A stretch of 30,681 nt of DNA from assembly GCA_016932075.1 (NCBI GenBank), contig JAFGDP010000094.1, positions 1-30,681 of the forward strand, written 5' to 3'. The stretch is from Chitinispirillaceae bacterium. GTDB taxonomy: Bacteria > Fibrobacterota > Chitinivibrionia > Chitinivibrionales > Chitinispirillaceae. Under the pieces are notes generated by a model. It searched no databases. It was not told where the DNA came from and was given only the letters and a program-made list of their open reading frames with translations. Position 1 is the stretch's first letter, and each line of letters begins with the position of its first letter. The translations under genes and the position numbers were made by a program. Shown here piece by piece: positions 1 through 7,313 of the stretch.

Positions 1-1080
1 ACGATCAAGCAGATCGAGCTGGCGATCATCGAAAACGGATTCAGGCAGGGATGGGTCGTGCCGCGCCCTCCGGAAAAGGCGAGCGGCAGGAGCGTGGCCG
101 TCATCGGAAGCGGTCCCGCCGGTCTGGCGGCCGCGCAGCAGCTGCGCCGCGCGGGACACAATGTCACGGTCTTTGAAAAAGCCGACAGGGCCGGCGGGAT
201 CCTCAGGTACGGGATCCCGGATTTCAAGCTCGAAAAAAGGGTCATTGACCGGAGGCTCGAACAGATGAAGGCCGAGGGAGTCGCGTTCAAAACGAACGTG
301 GTCATCGGCGAAGACCTGTCGGCCCGGTATCTGCGCAAGACATTCGACGCCGTTCTTCTCACGCTCGGCGCAGGCCATCCGCGGGACCTTCAGGTCCAGG
401 GCCGCGGGCTGGAAGGCATCCACTTTGCCATGGAGTATCTGACCCAGTCAAATCGCCGGATTGCAGGCGAACCGATCGAAGGAAAAACCATCGATGCCAA
501 GAACAAAACCGTGCTGGTAATCGGCGGCGGCGATACCGGCTCGGATTGCGTGGGAACCGCAAACCGGCAGGGCGCGAAAAAGGTCTACCAGTTCGAAATT
601 CTCCCAAAGCCCCGTGAGTGGGACAAGTCCTGGAATCCTGAGTGGCCGCTCTGGCCCGCCATACTGCGCACGTCGAGTTCGCATGAGGAGGGATGCGAAC
701 GGGATTGGTCGATTCAGACCGTGCAATTTACCGGAAAGGACTTCATGGTCGAGGAGGCGCACTTTGTAAGGGTCGACTGGCGGAAAGACCCGGCCACGGT
801 CCGGCAGAAAATGGCCCAAATCCCGGGCAGTGAGTTTTCAATGAGGGTAGATCTCGTTCTCCTCGCGCTCGGTTATATGCACGTCGAGCATAACCGCTTG
901 ACCGACGACCTCGGGGTCGCATTCGACAATCTTGGCAACATAGAACATACTAATTCGTACATGACCAGCGAACAGGGTGTTTTCGTGGCAGGCGACGCCG
1001 GGAGCGGCGCAACGCTTGTGGTCCGGGCGATATATCACGGGCGGGAAGCAGCCAAGTCGATAAACGACTATTTGCGATGA
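1..1080 (+). CDS. gltD: Glutamate synthase small (beta) subunit, 5'-truncated by window edge
   Basis: Supplies electrons from NADPH through FAD for the reductive transfer of the glutamine amide to 2-oxoglutarate, with GltB as partner. The reading frame is open from base 1, so roughly the first 120 residues, including the N-terminal iron-sulfur domain, lie outside the window; a GTG at 58 is internal. An FAD-binding Rossmann motif GSGPAGLAAAQQL and the GGILRYGIPDFKL block follow. A second nucleotide-binding motif GGGDTGSDCVGTANRQGA matches the NADPH site, and the C-terminal GVFVAGDAGSGATLVVRAI is the usual FAD-contacting end. The stop lies 21 bases before the next gene on the same strand, so the two are probably cotranscribed. 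Related FAD oxidoreductases such as NADPH-dependent ferredoxin:NADP reductase subunits share these motifs, but the C-terminal block and length favour GltD. Confidence 0.93.
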   Translation, partial: TIKQIELAIIENGFRQGWVVPRPPEKASGRSVAVIGSGPAGLAAAQQLRRAGHNVTVFEKADRAGGILRYGIPDFKLEKRVIDRRLEQMKAEGVAFKTNVVIGEDLSARYLRKTFDAVLLTLGAGHPRDLQVQGRGLEGIHFAMEYLTQSNRRIAGEPIEGKTIDAKNKTVLVIGGGDTGSDCVGTANRQGAKKVYQFEILPKPREWDKSWNPEWPLWPAILRTSSSHEEGCERDWSIQTVQFTGKDFMVEEAHFVRVDWRKDPATVRQKMAQIPGSEFSMRVDLVLLALGYMHVEHNRLTDDLGVAFDNLGNIEHTNSYMTSEQGVFVAGDAGSGATLVVRAIYHGREAAKSINDYLR

Positions 1081-1101
1081 TCTAGCGAGGAACAACAGAC
1101 C

Positions 1102-1806
1102 ATGAAAGTCCATTATCTTCAGCATGAATCGTATGAAGATCCCGGTTTAATCCTCGACTGGGCAGCGGCGCGACGCCATACCCTGACCTCGACTATGGTA
1201 TACAGAAATGAACCGCTTCCTTCCTTCGATTCCTTTGACCTGCTGGTCATCATGGGCGGATCCATGAGCGCCTGCGACGATGCGGCGTATCCATGGCTTT
1301 CCCCGGAAAAGGCGTTTATCCGCACTGCGATGGATTCGGGCAGGGCGGTACTCGGCATATGCCTGGGCGCGCAAATGATTGCCGCGGCGCTTGGCGCCGC
1401 GGTATATGCCAATAAAAATAAAGAAATCGGATGGTTTCCGGTCACCTTGACACCGCAGGGCACCGCATCACGGCTTTTCAAAGGATGGCCCCTGACCTTC
1501 CCGTGCTTTCACTGGCACGAGGACACGTTCGACCTTCCCAACGGGGCAACACGGATAGCGTTCAGCAAAGCATGCATGAACCAGGCGTTTATATGTGGCC
1601 GCCGTACGGTCGCGCTCCAGTTCCATATCGAGTGCACACGCGACAGCATCACGCGAATGATAACAAAGAACGCGAAACAAATCGTTCCCGGCGGACTCTA
1701 TGTCCAGCCGGCAGAGGAAATGCTTAAGCGTCAAAGTGAAACCGTATCCATGCGCCGACAACTCTTTACCCTGCTGGATACCATGAGCTTTCCAACCCTG
1801 TCCTGA
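1102..1806 (+). CDS. Class I glutamine amidotransferase domain protein
   Basis: A 234-residue free-standing class I glutaminase domain. The nucleophile elbow GICLGAQ places the catalytic Cys at residue 87, and the FHIE motif gives His175 and Glu177, so the triad is complete. The oxyanion-side motif VIMGGSMS is at residues 49-56. FHWHEDTF at 136-143 is the motif seen in GuaA-like stand-alone amidotransferases. A GAGGAA ribosome site precedes the ATG. It sits 21 bases after gltD, so a role in glutamine or nitrogen metabolism is likely, but no acceptor domain is present and the substrate is unknown. The usual FHPE is FHIE here, which keeps both catalytic residues. Confidence 0.85.
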   Translation: MKVHYLQHESYEDPGLILDWAAARRHTLTSTMVYRNEPLPSFDSFDLLVIMGGSMSACDDAAYPWLSPEKAFIRTAMDSGRAVLGICLGAQMIAAALGAAVYANKNKEIGWFPVTLTPQGTASRLFKGWPLTFPCFHWHEDTFDLPNGATRIAFSKACMNQAFICGRRTVALQFHIECTRDSITRMITKNAKQIVPGGLYVQPAEEMLKRQSETVSMRRQLFTLLDTMSFPTLS

Positions 1807-1869
1807 TGTTTCTGTTAAGCAATATCCTGTCATTGGCCATCATGAATGCCGCGTGATTCATAATTTGCA

Positions 1870-1906
1870 GCACCCTTCTCATATTCTACATTTCTGTATC
1901 GCACCC
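1870..1906 (+). promoter_or_regulatory. Possible activator half-sites upstream of the sigma-54 promoter
   Basis: The hexamer GCACCC occurs at 1870-1875 and again at 1901-1906, 31 bases apart, or about three helical turns. It lies 35-71 bases upstream of the -24 element. GCACC is one arm of the NtrC operator, but neither copy has the complementary GGTGC arm, so this is only a hint of an enhancer. Confidence 0.22.
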
Positions 1907-1939
1907 ATCGAAAAATTCGCTGATTTCGCTTTTTTGCAT

Positions 1940-1954
1940 TGGCACGCTTTTTGT
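1940..1954 (+). promoter_or_regulatory. Sigma-54 (-24/-12) promoter for the porin-amtB-glnK operon
   Basis: TGGCACG followed by four bases and TTGT matches the RpoN consensus TGGCACG-N4-TTGCW. The -24 GG (1941-1942) and the -12 GT (1953-1954) are separated by exactly ten bases. The only departures are GT in place of GC and the next base. Transcription would start near 1966, about 60 bases before the porin ATG. RpoN promoters are a hallmark of nitrogen-controlled genes, which fits the amtB and PII genes that follow. Confidence 0.72.
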
Positions 1955-2026
1955 CACTGTAAATAATGTCGGAAAATATCCGTCAGCAATAAAGGCGCTT
2001 CCTTTTTCTACCGCACTGGAGAATGT

Positions 2027-3100
2027 ATGAAATCAACGACTCGAATGGCCGCTTTACTTGTCACCGTGTGTCTCTACCTTGCCGCGGCGGATCCCACGGT
2101 GTCAATCGGCGGGTATCTCGACGCCGATGTGTGGGGGGACCTGACCGGTCACTACTTTGCCAACAGCGAGCTCGACCTGGGAACGACGATTGCATTTTCT
2201 AAAAGCGTGAGCGCCCATGTCTATACGACCGTTTGGTCGGCGAACGCGCCGTATCCGGGCAAGATTCCCGCCGGCTTCGCCCTTCCCGAGCAGCGGTGGC
2301 TGTCCGTCCTTTTTGACGGATACGATATCACCCTCAACAGCCGTTTCGGCACGTTTGCCGCGGGAGACCTGGCGTACCAGTTCGGAGAATTCAACTACTA
2401 CTTTTACAAGCGGCAGAGCATGATCACCCCTGAAAGTTTCACCCGCGGAGTCCGCTATGCAGCGGGCAACGACGCAATAACGCAGGAGATCCTGTTCGGC
2501 ATCGCCGACCGCAACGGCAGCACGGCGGACATCCAGGGGGTCACCGGCCTTGCCCTCGGCGCCCCGGGTTCGCTGCAATTGTGCTACGGTGTCAGGAACG
2601 ACGCGAGGCGTTCCTTCGAATCAGGCACCGATGTGTACGCAGGAGCGGAATACCTGGTCTCCTTCGCGGACATGCTGTCCATCAAGGCCGATGTGGGGTA
2701 TATGAATAATGCCGGCCCGGAACGATCGCCTGTCGTTTCGCTTCTGTTTGAACCGTCGATCACCTTCGGAAAATGGTCAGCGGCAGTGACCGGATTTATC
2801 ATGCTCGACAACGACACCGCCGTGAACAGCGCCGGTCTTTTGAATATCGACGACGAGATGTTCTTCTACCTCGAGCCCGGGTATGCCTTCTCCGATCATG
2901 TCGGAATTGGTCTTCCCCTTGAGTACCATGCGTACGATCTGTCGAATCAGGATGACAACCAGGTATGGGTGGTGCCGACCTGCTACCTGTACCCCGAAGA
3001 AAAAGTACAGTGGTGGCTGTGGGGCCAGGTCGTATACCCTATGGTCGATGATGCCGGACTCGGGTACGGCATAGGTTCCGAGATAATCGTAACGTTCTGA
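2027..3100 (+). CDS. Outer-membrane beta-barrel (porin-like) protein of the ammonium operon
   Basis: A 357-residue protein with a signal peptide (basic start, hydrophobic residues 8-18, likely cleavage after the AAA near residue 21). The rest is built of alternating polar and hydrophobic strands rich in Tyr, Trp and Gly, and it ends in IIVTF. A terminal Phe is the usual beta-signal for barrel insertion by BAM. There is no long hydrophobic helix after the signal peptide. It is the first gene after the sigma-54 promoter, with a GGAGA ribosome site, and ends 29 bases before amtB. The inferred role is a general or nitrogen-specific pore feeding substrate to AmtB. I do not recognise a named porin family from the sequence. 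Confidence 0.8.
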   Translation: MKSTTRMAALLVTVCLYLAAADPTVSIGGYLDADVWGDLTGHYFANSELDLGTTIAFSKSVSAHVYTTVWSANAPYPGKIPAGFALPEQRWLSVLFDGYDITLNSRFGTFAAGDLAYQFGEFNYYFYKRQSMITPESFTRGVRYAAGNDAITQEILFGIADRNGSTADIQGVTGLALGAPGSLQLCYGVRNDARRSFESGTDVYAGAEYLVSFADMLSIKADVGYMNNAGPERSPVVSLLFEPSITFGKWSAAVTGFIMLDNDTAVNSAGLLNIDDEMFFYLEPGYAFSDHVGIGLPLEYHAYDLSNQDDNQVWVVPTCYLYPEEKVQWWLWGQVVYPMVDDAGLGYGIGSEIIVTF

Positions 3101-3129
3101 TTGGCGATACCTTTTACCTGGGGGAATGT

Positions 3130-4365
3130 ATGATAAACGGCAGTGATACAGGATGGGTGTTAATCTCCACCGCGCTGGTCATGCTCATGACCGCGCCGGG
3201 CCTGGCTCTTTTTTATGGGGGGCTGGTCAGAAGAAAAAACGTGCTCTCAACCATCATGCAATCGTTTTTCATGCTCTGCCTGATCAGCGTGCAATGGGTT
3301 CTTTTCGGATACTCGCTTGCCTTCGGACCGGACATCGGGCACGTGGTCGGCGGCCTGCAATGGCTGGGATTCAAGGGGGTCGGGCTCGCGCCCAATCCCG
3401 ACTATTCGAGCACCATTCCCCACATGCTGTTCGCCATCTTTCAGATGATGTTCGCGGTCATAACCCCGGCGCTCATCACCGGTGCTTTTGCAGAGAGAAT
3501 GAAATTTTCCTCCTTCGCGCTGTTCAGCCTTCTCTGGGCCACACTGGTCTATGCGCCACTGTGTCACTGGGTATGGGGCGTCGGCGGCTGGCTGCGCGAA
3601 CTCGGCGCGCTTGACTTTGCCGGCGGAACGGTGGTACACATCTCGTCCGGGATTTCGGCTCTGGTATGCGCGCTCGTGCTCGGCAAACGGAAAAACCTCA
3701 ACGGCGGCGCCATCCCGCCGCACAATATGGTCCTTACCATGATCGGCGCCGCTCTCCTCTGGTTCGGCTGGTTCGGTTTCAACGCGGGAAGCGCCCTCTC
3801 ACCAAACGAGACGGCGGTCAATGCCTTTGCAACCACCAATACGGCCACTGCTGCAGCGGCACTCACCTGGCTGGTGCTCGAGTGGATCATCGCGGGGAAA
3901 CCCACCGCCCTGGGCGCAGCGACAGGTGCGGTTGCGGGACTCGTCGCCATTACTCCTGCCTGCGGTTTTGTGTCGCCACTTTCCGCCATTCTCATTGGAA
4001 TCATGGTCGGTGTCATCTGCTATTTCGCGGTCACCTTCGTCAAGCACAAACTCGGGTACGACGACAGCCTCGACGCCTTCGGCGTCCATGGCATCGGCGG
4101 AATCACCGGAGCGCTCGCCACCGGCCTCTTTGCCAGCAAACTTGTCAACGACGGAGGGAATGACGGGCTGTTCTTCGGAAATCCCTCGCTTCTTGGAACT
4201 CAGGCCATAGCCATCGCCACCACCATACTGTTCGCCGGCGGCATGACGTTCATCATTCTGAAAGCGGTCAACCTGGTCATGGGGCTCCGGGTCAAGGAAG
4301 AGGAGGAAATAATCGGTCTCGATAATACACAACACAAGGAGAGCGCGTATACGCTTCTGGATTAA
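3130..4365 (+). CDS. amtB: Ammonium transporter (Amt/MEP/Rh family)
   Basis: A 411-residue inner-membrane ammonium channel with about eleven hydrophobic segments. The pore twin histidines are His170 (in FAGGTVVHISSG) and His320 (in DAFGVHGIGG). They lie 150 residues apart, the same spacing as His168 and His318 of E. coli AmtB. The signature blocks GLALFYGGLVRRKN, ITGAFAERMKF and WFGWFGFNAGSAL are all present. It starts directly with the first membrane segment and has no cleavable signal peptide. A GGGGGA ribosome site lies just upstream. It is 18 bases from the PII gene, the usual amtB-glnK pairing in which PII blocks the channel under nitrogen excess. Confidence 0.97.
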   Translation: MINGSDTGWVLISTALVMLMTAPGLALFYGGLVRRKNVLSTIMQSFFMLCLISVQWVLFGYSLAFGPDIGHVVGGLQWLGFKGVGLAPNPDYSSTIPHMLFAIFQMMFAVITPALITGAFAERMKFSSFALFSLLWATLVYAPLCHWVWGVGGWLRELGALDFAGGTVVHISSGISALVCALVLGKRKNLNGGAIPPHNMVLTMIGAALLWFGWFGFNAGSALSPNETAVNAFATTNTATAAAALTWLVLEWIIAGKPTALGAATGAVAGLVAITPACGFVSPLSAILIGIMVGVICYFAVTFVKHKLGYDDSLDAFGVHGIGGITGALATGLFASKLVNDGGNDGLFFGNPSLLGTQAIAIATTILFAGGMTFIILKAVNLVMGLRVKEEEEIIGLDNTQHKESAYTLLD

Positions 4366-4383
4366 CGCAAAGGAGAATATCGT

Positions 4384-4725
4384 ATGAAACTCGTCATTGC
4401 AATCATTCAACCTCACAAACTCGACGGTGTCATGAAGGCGCTCGATGAAAAAGAGATATACCTCAAGACCGTCTCCAACGTGCTCGGCTGCGGCCGTCAG
4501 AAGGGAATTTCTGAAGTCTACCGTGGGGTGCGCGAGGCGGGTAACCTTATCAAAAAGGTGCGCCTTGAAATCGCGGTCAATAACGACTACCTGGAACCCG
4601 CCATAGCCGCAATAGAAAGCGCCGCAAAAAGCGGTCAGGTCGGCGACGGAAAGATTTTCGTGATCGACCTTGCCCAGTGCGTGCGCATCCGCACCGGCGA
4701 ACGCGGCAGCATGGCGATAGGATAA
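4384..4725 (+). CDS. glnK: PII nitrogen regulatory protein without the uridylylation tyrosine
   Basis: A 113-residue PII signal protein that should bind ATP/ADP and 2-oxoglutarate and gate AmtB. GCGRQKG at 35-41 (including Gln39), GDGKIFV and RIRTGERG at the C-terminus are the nucleotide and effector-binding motifs. The T-loop aligns without gaps to E. coli GlnB, yet position 51 is Glu (YRGVREAGN) instead of the Tyr that GlnD modifies. Position 49 is Val, so the cyanobacterial phospho-Ser is also missing. Control is therefore probably by effector binding alone. AAGGAGAA lies at the ideal distance from the ATG. It is called glnK rather than glnB from its linkage to amtB. The stop codon is followed after four bases by a repeat element. 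Confidence 0.95.
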   Translation: MKLVIAIIQPHKLDGVMKALDEKEIYLKTVSNVLGCGRQKGISEVYRGVREAGNLIKKVRLEIAVNNDYLEPAIAAIESAAKSGQVGDGKIFVIDLAQCVRIRTGERGSMAIG

Positions 4726-5006
4726 CGACGATTGCGGATTGCTGATTTCGGAATGCGGATTTTTAGATTGGCATCAATTTTACTACGCAGTTCATAAGTA
4801 ATAACACATGGTCGTCGGGGCATACTTCCTTACTCCGGCAGCCCTCACTCGCCAAAAACACGAATCAAACAGAGGGCCCCGCCTCTGGAAGCATACCCCG
4901 GCGACCATGTTTATGTAACCATGCTTATGAACTGCTTAGTATATAGTCAGCAATTGCCTAATGTCATGCTTTTGTATTTCAATCTGCAATCCGAATTCCG
5001 CAATGG
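4726..5006. repeat. Nested inverted-repeat element between convergent genes
   Basis: This fills the whole gap between the glnK stop and the stop of the convergent gene at 5007. Three nested layers of inverted repeat are visible. Outer arms are degenerate 7-bp tandem repeats (GATTGCG, GATTGCT, GATTTCG, GAATGCG from 4730, and the same kind of units on the opposite strand at 4978-5005). Middle arms are a perfect 12-bp pair, GCAGTTCATAAG at 4787-4798 and its complement at 4924-4935. Inner arms are 24 bp, 4806-4829 against 4887-4910, matching at 21 of 24 positions. There is no coding potential. It could be a miniature transposon-like element or a bidirectional termination structure. Confidence 0.75.
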
Positions 5007-5627
5007 TTAAAACCCTTCTCCCATGGTCCAGAGCGTATATCCTGCGGTGCGCAGGTCAAGGCGCACGCCCTGACCGGTCTCGCTCCACCTGAATTTGAAC
5101 GGTGTACGGGAAAAGCCTTCGGGTGTCCGGTAGGAGCTGATATGCTTTTCAAGGGGCCATGCCCCGAGCCGCTTGGAAAGGTGCAACAATCTGCACGGAT
5201 ACCGTGTATAAAAAAGCTGCTGCTCCTTTATGGCATAGTCACCCATCGTTTCATGCCGAAAGGTGTCCAGCGTGCGCCGATCCCACAATTTGGGAGCATT
5301 TTCCGGTCCGGCTATGACCCAGCGCCAATGAAGCGCGCAGAATCCGCAGAGCGCAATCACGCAGAGGGACAGCACCAGCTTCCGCTTCCTTATTCGCAGC
5401 ACATTCCATAACAACTCCACCAGAATGAAATTCACGGCAAAATACCAGTACATATCCGCAAGGTCATACCAGAATGAAACGCGGCATAGATTAAGCACAA
5501 AAGCCGTGATAAGGACTATGGCATAGAAACAATACCGGACCCGTCGAAAAGGCAGGAAGCGGTGGAAAAGAAATGCAAGGAGAATAATGATCAGCGGCGC
5601 GCACCAGATCAGATACCCTCTCATCAT
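5007..5627 (-). CDS. Hypothetical inner-membrane protein, four predicted helices
   Basis: A 206-residue protein that I do not recognise. Four hydrophobic segments occupy roughly residues 4-24, 28-47, 56-77 and 83-104, each flanked by Arg/Lys. A hydrophilic C-terminal domain of about 100 residues rich in Arg, Tyr and Trp follows. The start is the first of two tandem ATG codons, with AGAGGTG about ten bases upstream. It is convergent with glnK and shares their intergenic repeat element. Its stop lies one base inside the end of that element. Codon use looks like that of its neighbours, and a complete frame with a plausible ribosome site supports a real gene. Confidence 0.6.
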   Translation of the reverse strand: MMRGYLIWCAPLIIILLAFLFHRFLPFRRVRYCFYAIVLITAFVLNLCRVSFWYDLADMYWYFAVNFILVELLWNVLRIRKRKLVLSLCVIALCGFCALHWRWVIAGPENAPKLWDRRTLDTFRHETMGDYAIKEQQLFYTRYPCRLLHLSKRLGAWPLEKHISSYRTPEGFSRTPFKFRWSETGQGVRLDLRTAGYTLWTMGEGF

Positions 5628-5795
5628 AGCGCTAGAACACCTCTATCTCTTGCATGGGCATGGTTGCTTGTTCCGGACCCGCTAGCCAAACGCCGCACCG
5701 GGCACCGGCTGTTCGGCCGCTGGTCATGTGCAGCACAAAATACTATACGGCGCGGGTTTTTAGCCATTCCCGGCGGTCGTCAGGCTGCACCTGGG

Positions 5796-7088
5796 TTACG
5801 GCTGCATAAGCACGGTTTGATCCGAATAGAACACGCCGGCAACGCAGGCAGTCATGAGACAGGTCAATGTTGCCGCCACCAGTGCCCGGAATCCAAGCGA
5901 AGAGAGATCCCGCGTACGGCCGGGCGCCAGCGCGCCGAACCCGCCGATAAAAATGGCCATTGAGGCAAAATGGGCAAAACCGCATAGCGCGTATGCCGTG
6001 ATCACGGCGGAACGGGGTGAAATCGCGGCCAGCGACATGGCGGACGCGAGGTCCTGATAGGAGGCCACCTCCGTTGCAACGATCCGCGCACCCACCATTT
6101 TTGCCACTGCCAGGGCATCCGCAGAGGGAACTCCCATGATAAAGCTGAATGGATAAAAAACATAGCCGAGCAATCCTCGAAGCGACCATTCTATCCCGGT
6201 GCCCAGCATGCCGTTAATTCGTGCCCCGGCGGCTCCAAGACATAGATCCAGAAGCGCCACAAGACCGATCACCGCCAGCAGGAGCGCGGCAATGCCCACC
6301 ACGGCCCTGACCCCGGCCTGCGCGCCGTTTATGATCGCTTCAAACAGATTCGATTCTTTATCATACTGGGGCCGGATGGCAATGCCGAGCGTTTTCGGTG
6401 CTTCGGTTTCCGGAAACAGCACTTTTGACATGACGATCGCCGCGGGAGCGGACATCATTGAAGCGGAAACCAGATGGCCGGCAATGTACGGAAACTGCTC
6501 CCTGAGCATGAACACATACATGGCCATGACGCTTGATGCCACGGTAGCCATGCCCGCGGTAAGCACGGTGCAGAGTTCTGATTTTGTCATGGCCGGCAGA
6601 TGCGGCCTGACCGTAAACGCGGATTCCACGCCGACAAAAATGTTCGAGGCGGTGCAGAGCGCCTCTGCGCCGGATATTCTCATGAGCCTAGTGAATATGC
6701 CGGCAAACATCCGGATAACGAGCGGCATGATGCGCCAGTAATACAGGATCGACATGAGCGCTGAAAAAAAAATGATGGTGGGAAGCGACTGAACGGCAAG
6801 AATGAATCCGTGCGATCCCTCGGTGCCGGGCGGCAGGGCAAGGGACCCGAAAAGGAACTTCGTGCCTGCGGCAGAGGCATCGACAACCGCCAGAACAATA
6901 CTGTTTACCCATAAAAAAAGTCGTGTGCCCGCCGGGACCTTGAACACAAAAAAACCCAGCGCGATCTGAAGTCCCAATCCCCATCCGATAACGCGCCAGT
7001 TGATGATCCTGCGGTTGTTTGAAAACAGCCAGCCGATCACAACGAACAGGAACAGACCGAAAAAACTGATGACAGGGTATATGCTCAT
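5796..7088 (-). CDS. CNT-family nucleoside transporter, divergent
   Basis: A 430-residue polytopic membrane protein of the concentrative nucleoside transporter family, which imports nucleosides with sodium or protons. Family blocks include SNNRRIINWRVIGWGLGLQ near the N-terminus, NIFVGVES at 149-156 and the C-terminal SPRSAVITAYALCGFAHFAS at 357-376. The frame is open further upstream, but the ATG at 7088 gives the conserved CNT N-terminus. The core motif that is GQTEAPL in well-studied CNTs reads GVESAFT here, one residue shorter. The NEFVAY motif reads TEVASY. These positions line the substrate and ion site, so specificity may differ. There is no strong ribosome site upstream, and the gene is divergent from the secreted protein at 7314. 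Confidence 0.85.
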   Translation of the reverse strand: MSIYPVISFFGLFLFVVIGWLFSNNRRIINWRVIGWGLGLQIALGFFVFKVPAGTRLFLWVNSIVLAVVDASAAGTKFLFGSLALPPGTEGSHGFILAVQSLPTIIFFSALMSILYYWRIMPLVIRMFAGIFTRLMRISGAEALCTASNIFVGVESAFTVRPHLPAMTKSELCTVLTAGMATVASSVMAMYVFMLREQFPYIAGHLVSASMMSAPAAIVMSKVLFPETEAPKTLGIAIRPQYDKESNLFEAIINGAQAGVRAVVGIAALLLAVIGLVALLDLCLGAAGARINGMLGTGIEWSLRGLLGYVFYPFSFIMGVPSADALAVAKMVGARIVATEVASYQDLASAMSLAAISPRSAVITAYALCGFAHFASMAIFIGGFGALAPGRTRDLSSLGFRALVAATLTCLMTACVAGVFYSDQTVLMQP

Positions 7089-7313
7089 AGGCGTTTTTCT
7101 TGGGTTCCAGACAGACCTGCGGGGTATGGCGGCGTGGATGCCTTCATGGCAAATAAAATAATTGCTGTTTCGCCATGATGGTACCAGACCGGAGCCGCAC
7201 CGTCGCATGACCGCTCCCGGCAATCCTTGCTGCGCCAGGCCCTCCCAAGCTTGAGGTTACTTGTCAGGAATACATTGATATATATTGTTGCACAAACAAA
7301 GGAGCGGGAACCC

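Noticed and set aside
4801..4925. Possible integron attC-type recombination site in the nested palindrome
   Set aside because: The palindrome has suitable size, but the required RYYYAAC and GTTRRRY core sites are not present at its ends, and there is no integrase or cassette gene nearby.
7089..7223. Upstream extension of the CNT transporter to 7223
   Set aside because: The extra 45 residues have no membrane or family signal, and known CNTs begin near the ATG at 7088.
7251..7290. Sigma-70 promoter before the 7314 gene
   Set aside because: TTGTCA and TATATT are present but only 14 bases apart, and other pairings have a poor -35 or -10 box.
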